Assembly (NCBI GenBank): GCA_900541905.1
Contig: UQLQ01000029.1
Span: forward strand, 1 to 19,785
DNA from: an uncultured Oscillospiraceae bacterium
GTDB taxonomy: Bacteria > Bacillota > Clostridia > Oscillospirales > Acutalibacteraceae
DNA: 19,785 nucleotides
Direction: 5' to 3'
Below, in pieces: positions 7,949-13,545 of the stretch. Position 1 is the first letter of the stretch; each line of letters opens with the position of its first letter. The notes beneath the pieces are model-generated. The model ran no database searches. It was not told where the DNA came from and worked only from the letters and a program-made list of their open reading frames with translations. The translations under genes and the position numbers were made by a program.

Positions 7949-8402
7949 TACACCAAACATAAACTTAAAAAAACCAAAGCCGGAGGATTACTATAACATA
8001 AAGGACCATAATGACAACTCTGACATTTTGGATACAAAAATCAAAGAGCTGGATGCCGGCAAAATTGGCAAAGATATGATAGGTCAAAACAACGGCGTTG
8101 CGGGAGTATCGGCTCAGGGAAAAATCACTCCCATGCCAAGCGCTGCCGATATAGGGGCTGTACCTACTTCCAGAACCATTAATACAAAGCCCTTATCTGC
8201 CAATATTACCTTAAAAGCAAGCGATGTGGGCGCAGTGGATGCAACACAGGTAAATGTTCCAAACGGTGTTGCGGGTATCGGTTCCGACGGTAAGCTCCAT
8301 CAAGTTCCCTCAGCTGAAAAATTAAGCGGCGAGCTTTTTATCATTTCCGCAACGCAGCCTCCCGTTCAGGAGGGAAAAATATGGTTGAAACCAATTACTT
8401 AG
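7941..8402 (+). CDS. Short tail-fibre connector protein, XkdV-like N-terminus
   Basis: A 153-residue protein whose first 40 residues match the start of many Firmicute phage fibre proteins (NINLKKPKPEDYYNIKDHND, then DTKIKELD). After that an unevenly repeated unit appears twice: NGVAGVSAQGKITPMPSA and NGVAGIGSDGKLHQVPSA, with DIGAVPTSRTIN and DVGAVDATQVN between, as in fibre shafts. It ends with a strand resembling the PPVQEGKIWLKP motif seen at fibre ends. It is much shorter than XkdV itself. It probably joins the baseplate to the lectin-bearing tip protein encoded 10 bases downstream; that partnership is inference from order. Confidence 0.75.
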   Translation: MDNTPNINLKKPKPEDYYNIKDHNDNSDILDTKIKELDAGKIGKDMIGQNNGVAGVSAQGKITPMPSAADIGAVPTSRTINTKPLSANITLKASDVGAVDATQVNVPNGVAGIGSDGKLHQVPSAEKLSGELFIISATQPPVQEGKIWLKPIT

Positions 8403-8412
8403 GAGGCGCTTT

Positions 8413-10032
8413 ATGGGCAGCTGGTTAGCAACAACATCCATGGGCGACAGCCCTGTGATAAATGTTGAAATATGGACCGACGGAACGGTGCGCAACGGAA
8501 CAAGCGTCACGGCATATGCAGCTTTGTGCTTGAAAGCGATTCAAGGTCAAAGCTGGTGGGGACTTGGCGTAAATGTCAGTTGGGGCTGGTATGATGGCTC
8601 AGGAAGATGGGTTCAAGGTCAGGACATTGTGATGAAGTCCAACTCCGAAACACAATGGGGAGACACATGGTATTGGGTCAATTTTACTGTGGATACAGGC
8701 AACTATGACGCAGGAGCAATCAATACTTCATTTTGTGTATATTCCAATACGGGAATATGGGGAGTTGCGGGTTCACCACAGTTTTGGTATGATTCGGGAT
8801 ATGTGGCTCCCTCACGAGGAAATGTAACGGTGGAGGTTCCTCCTCCCAACATAGATGCTTGGTTTGAAACCATCAATATAAACTGGGATTCTTTCAATGG
8901 AGGCACTTCGGGTACTTCTTACTATGGCATCTTTAAGCAGGAAGGGGACACATGGGACGGAACCTATTCGACTGCTTCAGGCATCGGGCAAGTATGGACT
9001 TCATCAAATCATGGCACGTTTCAATGGAATGGTTTGCCACAGTACCCCATGTACTACTTGAAAAATGTAAAAACAGGAAAATATTTAGATGTGGTAGAGG
9101 GGATATTCCAAAATGATCAACGTATTCAGACTTATGATTTTAACGGCTCACAAGCGCAGCGTTGGGGTTTTGAATCCATTCCCAATCTTGAAAACGGATA
9201 TTACTTACATCCGGACTGTACCTATAACGCTATGATTCATACAGTAAATACTGCAACTGCAAGTGGTACAGAATTATGTTTATGGACATATACCGGAGCA
9301 CCTACAACTCAATGGTTAGTCGAGCCAACCGGAGATCCCGATGGTTCGGTATACATAAGACTCGTAGCTAATACAGAACAGGTGATAGATGCGAACGTTG
9401 ACACCGGTGGCATCACCATTTGGGAATTTTATGCTCAAGATAATCAGAAATGGATACTGGAAGATGCTTCCGATGCTTGGCGGGGCAAGTGGTTTCGATT
9501 TAACGTAGTGGCATTTGCAAATGACGAAAACACGTCAGACCAAACTACCTTCGTAGGTTCCTGGCGAAAAAATCAACGTCCCACACCTGCATTGAATCCG
9601 TCAGCAACGCCAAATCCTGTCAATTTGGGTCAACCCATTACGCTTGCTTGGAATGACAGTACGGATTCCGACTTTCGAGAAAATGACAAATATGAAATAG
9701 AACTGGAACGCAGCAGAAACGGCGGAAATTATGTCAAAGTGGGAGACGCTTTCTACAGCAATACCAACTCGATTTCCAATTACACAGGCTACGTAAGTTA
9801 TGCCCAACCGGGAGATTTGTTCCGATTTCGTGTCAGAGCATACGACTTTTTTAACCTCTCTTCTGCCTGGTCTGTATATGGGACATTTGAGATACAAAAG
9901 TCAGGTATTAACTACCCATCGGGAGAGCAATGGCAAGGTCATTATGTATATGCGGCTGTAAACGGAACGTGGACGATGTGTCAGGTATTCACAGTACAGA
10001 ACAATCAATGGACGCAATGCATTATGCAGTGA
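8413..10032 (+). CDS. Fibre tip / receptor-binding protein with ricin-type lectin and FnIII-like domains
   Basis: A 539-residue protein starting at ATG 8413, six bases after AGGAGG (8401-8406), which overlaps the previous stop. Residues 1-210 are a Trp-, Gly- and Ser-rich beta region of no family I can name. Residues about 211-352 are a ricin-type beta-trefoil: YYLKNVKTGKYLDVV, then three Q-W repeats at 249-251 (QRW), 299-301 (TQW, degenerate) and 345-347 (QKW). Residues about 396-495 look like a fibronectin type III domain, with a proline-rich start, ITLAWNDSTDSD and FRVRAYDFFNLSSAWS. A short C-terminal domain (about 500-539) carries two NGTW/NNQW-type strands. There is no signal peptide, so it is a virion part. 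The trefoil should bind sugars on the target cell surface. The lectin call is strong; the binding target is unknown. Confidence 0.82.
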   Translation: MGSWLATTSMGDSPVINVEIWTDGTVRNGTSVTAYAALCLKAIQGQSWWGLGVNVSWGWYDGSGRWVQGQDIVMKSNSETQWGDTWYWVNFTVDTGNYDAGAINTSFCVYSNTGIWGVAGSPQFWYDSGYVAPSRGNVTVEVPPPNIDAWFETININWDSFNGGTSGTSYYGIFKQEGDTWDGTYSTASGIGQVWTSSNHGTFQWNGLPQYPMYYLKNVKTGKYLDVVEGIFQNDQRIQTYDFNGSQAQRWGFESIPNLENGYYLHPDCTYNAMIHTVNTATASGTELCLWTYTGAPTTQWLVEPTGDPDGSVYIRLVANTEQVIDANVDTGGITIWEFYAQDNQKWILEDASDAWRGKWFRFNVVAFANDENTSDQTTFVGSWRKNQRPTPALNPSATPNPVNLGQPITLAWNDSTDSDFRENDKYEIELERSRNGGNYVKVGDAFYSNTNSISNYTGYVSYAQPGDLFRFRVRAYDFFNLSSAWSVYGTFEIQKSGINYPSGEQWQGHYVYAAVNGTWTMCQVFTVQNNQWTQCIMQ

Positions 10033-10513
10033 AAAGCAAGTATTTTCCAATACAGCAATCATATTCGGCCGATGATTTTGTAACACAGGGCGATATGCAA
10101 CTCCATTGACAGAGAGGAACAAGTCCATAAATGTAACACACAGCATTCATTGCAGCAGTGAGTATGCTCCTATGGGTATCGTAAAGGAAACTGCAAATGC
10201 AATTCCAACGTAGGAACAAAGAAAGACACATATGTTTTCATACATGAAATTTGTCTTGTGCAGCAAATCAAATATGTTTCTATCAAAATGGAAAAGCAAG
10301 TCGTTTTGGTACCATTCATTTTGTTGATTACAGACATGGTTGACCGATTACAGTTTGGGTTTGCATATTGTTTTGAAAAGATAGAACAGTCCGTCATAAC
10401 TGTGATAGGAATTGAATCTTGCATGGGTTTGCTGCTACGATATATCCATGGGTTTTAAGCAGTGAAAAAGAGATAGGTTCTGAAAATAACAGTAAAAATA
10501 TAAATCAAAAGAG
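10033..10513. other. No convincing gene after the tip protein
   Basis: A 480-base stretch between the tip gene and the first terminator. Short frames exist, for example 66 codons from 10258, but none has a ribosome site or a recognisable product. The holin and endolysin genes usually found here in prophages are not visible. It may be a long untranslated 3' region or decayed phage DNA. Confidence 0.5.
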
Positions 10514-10548
10514 GAGGGCAGCGGTTTCACAGCCGTTGCCCTCTTTTT
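10514..10548 (+). terminator. Rho-independent terminator of the tail operon
   Basis: GAGGGCAGCGG (10514-10524) pairs with CCGTTGCCCTC (10533-10543), 11 pairs with one G-U, followed by TTTTT (10544-10548). It is the first strong terminator after the tail genes on the + strand and the likely end of that transcript. Confidence 0.85.
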
Positions 10549-10908
10549 GTCGTATTCTATTGAATGTATATCACATATTGACTCAAATCAGTTTATTTTC
10601 GTTTACAATATAGAAATCGAACCGATAGGAGAAAACAATAGTTTTAGCTGTGGTAACAGATAAACGGTTCTTCTGTTTAACAGCGCTGTTATTTGTAACA
10701 GTTGGATATCGTTTGTCACTCCCGGGTGGAAAAGACAAATGTTTTCTTTGATTTTGTTCTCAAACGGTTGTAATGATCAGTTTCTGTCTGTCGGCAGGTG
10801 TGAACACAGTCATTTACGCAAAGTGATGAATCATATGTACATTTTCTTACATTCACATCCATGGATGATGAGCCGATGAAACATCATGGAAATGCAGCGA
10901 AAATCATA
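10549..10908. other. Intergenic region with palindromes
   Basis: No gene is seen. Besides the TAACAG cluster there is a perfect 12-base palindrome CATCCATGGATG (10856-10867). The region lies between the tail terminator and the promoter of the coiled-coil gene. Confidence 0.5.
10654..10701. repeat. Cluster of TAACAG boxes around a perfect palindrome
   Basis: TAACAG occurs at 10654-10659, 10678-10683 and 10696-10701, and inverted (CTGTTA) at 10686-10691. The second and the inverted copy form the perfect 14-base palindrome TAACAGCGCTGTTA. Four related half-sites in 48 bases resemble an operator array, about 210 bases upstream of the coiled-coil gene promoter. Confidence 0.45.
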
Positions 10909-10937
10909 TTGAAAAACAAAATCAGATATGATACTAT
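10909..10937 (+). promoter_or_regulatory. Sigma-A type promoter of the coiled-coil gene
   Basis: TTGAAA (10909-10914), a 17-base spacer, and TACTAT (10932-10937). The gene start is 28 bases after the -10 box, with AAAGGAG (10949-10955) between. Confidence 0.7.
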
Positions 10938-10965
10938 GAAAACACATTAAAGGAGTTGTTCCCAA

Positions 10966-11499
10966 ATGAGCGAGAAAGAAGTATTACAGGAATTACTGAA
11001 AACAGTGCAAGGCATGCAGAACGGCATGCAGGAAATGCAAACCAATATGCAAGAAATGCAGACCAACATGCAACAGATGCAAACTAACATGCGGGTAATG
11101 CAGAAAGATATATCCGAAATCAAGGATAAAACCCAAAACATTGAAAATAGGGTAGAGAACATCGAGAACAGGGTAGAAAATATTGAGAGCAGAGTAGAGA
11201 ACATTGAGAGCAGAGTAGAGAACATCGAGAGCAGAGTAGAGAACATCGAGAGCAGAGTAGAGAACATTGAGAACAGAGTACAAAATATTGAGGAAAGAAC
11301 GTTAAAGTTAGAGATTACACAGGAAAATGTTACAAACAAGCATATTGCTTTGTTAATGGAAGGACAACAGCTGAATGCGGAAAAATTGAAAGCGGTTGAT
11401 CAAAAGTTGGAAAAGCTGGACAACATTGAAGCGGGCATGGTAGCTTTGGAAGCCATTACTATGCAAAATACCATTAAAATCAAAGAAAAAATCGGATAA
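10966..11499 (+). CDS. Heptad-repeat coiled-coil protein of unknown function
   Basis: A 177-residue, highly charged protein without signal peptide or membrane segment. After MSEKEVLQELLKTVQGM come three copies of the heptad MQEMQTN or close variants (residues 21-41), a short hinge (RVMQKDISEIKDKTQ), then seven heptads of the form NIENRVE (residues 58-106). The C-terminal region (TLKLEITQENVTNKHIALLM, then a final helix) resembles the end of a common small Clostridial coiled-coil family; I recall that likeness but cannot name the family. It should form a long rod or oligomer. It has its own promoter and terminator, so it is a single-gene unit separate from the tail operon. XhlA-like phage proteins share the N-terminal style but have a C-terminal membrane helix, absent here. 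Confidence 0.8.
   Translation: MSEKEVLQELLKTVQGMQNGMQEMQTNMQEMQTNMQQMQTNMRVMQKDISEIKDKTQNIENRVENIENRVENIESRVENIESRVENIESRVENIESRVENIENRVQNIEERTLKLEITQENVTNKHIALLMEGQQLNAEKLKAVDQKLEKLDNIEAGMVALEAITMQNTIKIKEKIG
11026..11088 (+). repeat. Three 21-base coding repeats (MQ-rich heptads)
   Basis: Three units of the form ATG CAR NAR ATG CAR ACY AAY, each coding a heptad such as MQEMQTN. Units differ mainly at third codon positions. Confidence 0.8.
11137..11283 (+). repeat. Seven 21-base coding tandem repeats (IENRVEN heptads)
   Basis: Seven in-frame units of 21 bases with an eighth, diverged unit at 11284-11301. The central four differ only by C/T in the Ile codon. Such near-identity indicates recent copy-number change, and each change would add or remove exactly one coiled-coil heptad. 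Confidence 0.92.
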
Positions 11500-11500
11500 C

Positions 11501-11537
11501 AAATCCCCTTGCCTGCTTTGTGGGCAGGGGGATTTTT
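11501..11537 (+). terminator. Rho-independent terminator of the coiled-coil gene
   Basis: AAATCCCCTTGCC (11501-11513) pairs with GGCAGGGGGATTT (11523-11535), 13 pairs with one G-U, ending in TTTTT. It begins one base after the stop codon. Confidence 0.88.
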
Positions 11538-11649
11538 CATAGCAACAAATCATTGCACCAAGGAACAAAACTGCAAATCATTCATTTTTGTTATCATGAA
11601 CTCCAAAGAATCAAAGAATCATCTGCTTCTTTTCCTGACTGAAACAGAA

Positions 11650-11687
11650 AAACCGCATCAATAGCTGCAAAGCTATTGATGCGGTTT
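11650..11687. terminator. Likely bidirectional terminator after mgtC
   Basis: A perfect 17-base stem, AAACCGCATCAATAGCT (11650-11666) with its complement at 11671-11687, around loop GCAA. On the - strand it follows the mgtC-like gene by 27 bases and runs into a T-rich tract; the + strand also has TTTTT at 11692-11696. Confidence 0.85.
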
Positions 11688-11714
11688 CATATTTTTACAG
11701 TGTTCGATGTTCTG

Positions 11715-12395
11715 TTAAAAATCAATATGCTTGACATAGGGTGTGGTTTGATAAATCTTCATAATATCGGAGGAAGAATAAGAATTTGGTACCAAAATCG
11801 TCAATTTTACATCGGATTCTTCACATTCGGCGTCAGTTTTATGGGCTTCAATATCCATAATTTTTACCCGTTTATCCGGGAAGAGGGTATGAATCAATTC
11901 CAGCGGATCTTGGTTTGCTTTTACGGACAATGTGACATGAATGGAAACAAACGGTTTTAATACCCTGTTATTGCGGTGCAGCAACAGTTGAAGAATCACC
12001 AATAAAACTGTTGTAACAATACCGATGATGTACATTCCGCTTCCGATTGCCATGCCGATTCCAACCGTTGCCCAAATACCTGCTGCTGTGGTAACGCCTG
12101 AAATGGTTTGGTTGCGGACAAAGATAACGCCTGCGCCGATAAAGCCGACTGCCGTTACAATGCCTGCCGCAATACGGGAAGGATCCAGTCCAATGTTGCT
12201 TGACTGCAGGACGTCTCCAAATCCGTATTTTGAAATAATCATCATGAGTGCAGAGCCCAAAGAGACAATAATATGTGTGCGGATACCCGCGGTTTTCAGC
12301 CGTGTTTCCCGTTCAAAACCAATGCCGGCACCGCAAATAATAGACAACACGATTCTTAATAAAAATTCCAGTTCCGTTTCTACGGAAAAAATCAT
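11715..12395 (-). CDS. mgtC: MgtC/SapB family membrane protein
   Basis: A 226-residue protein. The N-terminal 145 residues hold about four to five membrane helices and the family hallmark around residues 22-41 (GAGIGFERE, then KTAGIRTH), followed by VSLGSALMMIIS, GFIGAGVIF and GVTTAAGIW. Residues about 150-226 form a soluble ACT-like tail seen in longer members. MgtC proteins help cells cope with low magnesium and acid, and in Salmonella inhibit the F-type ATPase; in Gram-positive commensals the role is less clear. It is a single gene with its own promoter; the 5' leader is only about 20 bases, so there is no room for a magnesium riboswitch. It is transcribed against the coiled-coil gene, the two being separated by terminators. 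Confidence 0.92.
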   Translation of the reverse strand: MIFSVETELEFLLRIVLSIICGAGIGFERETRLKTAGIRTHIIVSLGSALMMIISKYGFGDVLQSSNIGLDPSRIAAGIVTAVGFIGAGVIFVRNQTISGVTTAAGIWATVGIGMAIGSGMYIIGIVTTVLLVILQLLLHRNNRVLKPFVSIHVTLSVKANQDPLELIHTLFPDKRVKIMDIEAHKTDAECEESDVKLTILVPNSYSSSDIMKIYQTTPYVKHIDF

Positions 12396-12423
12396 ATGTA
12401 TACACCTTCTTTTTCGTTTTTAC

Positions 12424-12453
12424 ATTATACTACATTTTTTGCGGATATGCCAA
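12424..12453 (-). promoter_or_regulatory. Sigma-A promoter of mgtC
   Basis: On the - strand, TTGGCA (12453-12448), an 18-base spacer, and TATAAT (12429-12424), 28 bases before the start codon. Confidence 0.8.
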
Positions 12454-12517
12454 TATTTTTATGTGGGAAGTCAAAAATATGATATGTCTAAATTTGGAGA
12501 GAACAGTACCCGAACAA

Positions 12518-12581
12518 TTGTGATAATTATCACAAAGTTTGACTTATTTTTGTCAAATACTGCAAACAGAAACCATTTGCA
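12518..12581. promoter_or_regulatory. Three inverted repeats in a row; first is a CRP/FNR- or Rex-like palindrome
   Basis: TTGTGATAATTATCACAA (12518-12535) is a perfect 18-base palindrome. It contains TGTGA-N6-TCACA, the pattern bound by CRP/FNR-family proteins, and the outer TTGTGA/TCACAA of Rex sites. It is followed by TTTGAC (12538-12543)/GTCAAA (12552-12557) and TGCAAA (12561-12566)/TTTGCA (12576-12581). The palindrome lies 65 bases upstream of the mgtC -35 box and 132 bases upstream of the -35 box of the membrane-protein gene, so either could be controlled. Confidence 0.55.
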
Positions 12582-12667
12582 ATATTTTGGAATACACTGG
12601 AAGAATATCACTGGTGTTATGCATGTTGTATAAAAAATAACAAACTTTGTCTATTTTTTATTTATGA

Positions 12668-12695
12668 TTGACAATTTGTATTCCTGTGATATACT
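12668..12695 (+). promoter_or_regulatory. Promoter of the membrane-protein gene
   Basis: TTGACA (12668-12673), a 16-base spacer, and TATACT (12690-12695). This leaves an untranslated leader of about 150 bases, which contains a small hairpin CACCAT/ATGGTG (12810-12815 with 12822-12827) just before the ribosome site. I recognise no riboswitch class in it. Confidence 0.7.
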
Positions 12696-12855
12696 CGAAT
12701 TAAGAAATACAGCAGTATTGTTGTTTGCCATACCGTTGCTTTAATTTTAGACATTGTTTTTATAAAAACCTATGGTTAGCTTGTATGGTACAAAGGGAAA
12801 ATTCCCAAACACCATGTGCTTATGGTGAAATAATCGGAAGAAAAGAGGAGTTATC

Positions 12856-13392
12856 ATGAAAAAAACACACAGACCACTTACGATGAAACGCTATATCCTA
12901 TCAAAATGCATCATTGGAAACGGTATCATTAACGGCGCAATCAATGCGGGAATTTTCTACTTGCTGAATATGAAACACGAAGGTGCATTTTTCTCAAGTT
13001 CCTTATATTTTGATTTTGCATTGACTACCTTTATTTTGGTGCTGTGCATGGCTGCCATTGCATATCCCACCATTGCAAAAGCTGTGAAAAAAGGAAATGC
13101 TCCCGCACTGTCTTGTAACGGATTCCATCACAGCATAGGCAGAGTCCTTCCAAAAAATAAATGGGTCTTGCTGACCGTTGTAACTTTGGCTTTGACATGC
13201 ATTGTTCCTGCGTTTTTTGTGGGATTGGTTTCGGGAATCGGTTTCACGCCAATGAGTTTTACAGGTGCCATTATCCTAAAAGGTATTGTATGCGCGGTGG
13301 TAGGCGGTTTGTCCACCTATCTGTTTACAGTGGCCAGATTGTACAGCACAACTGCATGTGTGTTGCCCAAAGGTCAGCTTGCGGCTGAATAA
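12856..13392 (+). CDS. Four-helix membrane protein, family not recognised
   Basis: A 178-residue protein with ATG after AAGAGGAG (12843-12850). Four hydrophobic segments can be seen at about residues 18-38, 51-72, 103-130 and 135-163, separated by short basic loops (KAVKKGN, RVLPKNK), with a basic N-terminus (KKTHRPLTMKRY). Repeated Gly/Ala/Asn patterns in the helices (IIGNGIINGAINAG, VGLVSGIGF, VCAVVGGL) suggest close helix packing, as in a small transporter or permease-like protein, but no catalytic or binding motif is evident and I do not assign a function. It is transcribed alone: its own promoter lies upstream and a terminator just downstream. The long leader and the inverted repeats further upstream suggest regulated expression. 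Confidence 0.75.
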   Translation: MKKTHRPLTMKRYILSKCIIGNGIINGAINAGIFYLLNMKHEGAFFSSSLYFDFALTTFILVLCMAAIAYPTIAKAVKKGNAPALSCNGFHHSIGRVLPKNKWVLLTVVTLALTCIVPAFFVGLVSGIGFTPMSFTGAIILKGIVCAVVGGLSTYLFTVARLYSTTACVLPKGQLAAE

Positions 13393-13407
13393 TGCTCATA
13401 AAGAAAC

Positions 13408-13446
13408 ACAGACCTTGTTTTGAAAGCAAGGTCTGTTTGCTTTTTA
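13408..13446 (+). terminator. Rho-independent terminator after the membrane-protein gene
   Basis: ACAGACCTTG (13408-13417) pairs perfectly with CAAGGTCTGT (13427-13436), followed by TTGCTTTTT. Confidence 0.85.
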
Positions 13447-13463
13447 CCATACAAAATCAAACC

Positions 13464-13511
13464 ATATCAATATGATATTATCTGGTGATAAAGGATAAAA
13501 TATGGTATACT
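13464..13511 (+). promoter_or_regulatory. ABC-operon promoter with overlapping inverted repeats
   Basis: The -10 box TATACT (13506-13511) is extended by TG at 13503-13504, which explains the poor -35 box (TGGTGA, 13483-13488, 17-base spacer). Two inverted repeats adjoin it: ATATCA-ATA-TGATAT (13464-13478) and TTATC-TGGT-GATAA (13478-13491); the second covers the -35 region, as expected for a repressor operator. Heterodimeric ABC exporters are often controlled by MarR- or PadR-type repressors, but none is encoded next to this operon in the window. Confidence 0.55.
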
Positions 13512-13545
13512 AAACAGAAAAGACTGCGTATAAAGGAATGGTGAA

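Noticed and set aside
10008..10102. Short frame overlapping the end of the tip gene, reminiscent of small XkdX-like proteins
   Set aside because: Only about 31 codons, no ribosome site, and mostly in another frame of unquestioned coding sequence or just past it.
10258..10458. 66-codon open frame after the tip protein
   Set aside because: No ribosome site, no recognisable product, and overlapping open frames of similar length on the other strand.
11137..11283. CRISPR array
   Set aside because: The 21-base units are contiguous, in frame and have no spacers; they encode coiled-coil heptads.
12025..12633. 202-codon open frame on the + strand opposite mgtC
   Set aside because: It is the antisense shadow of the well-supported mgtC gene and continues into the regulatory region without family signals.
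12696..12855. Known riboswitch in the leader of the membrane-protein gene
   Set aside because: I looked for the conserved cores of common classes (such as SAM, TPP, FMN, purine, M-box) and saw none; only small hairpins are present.
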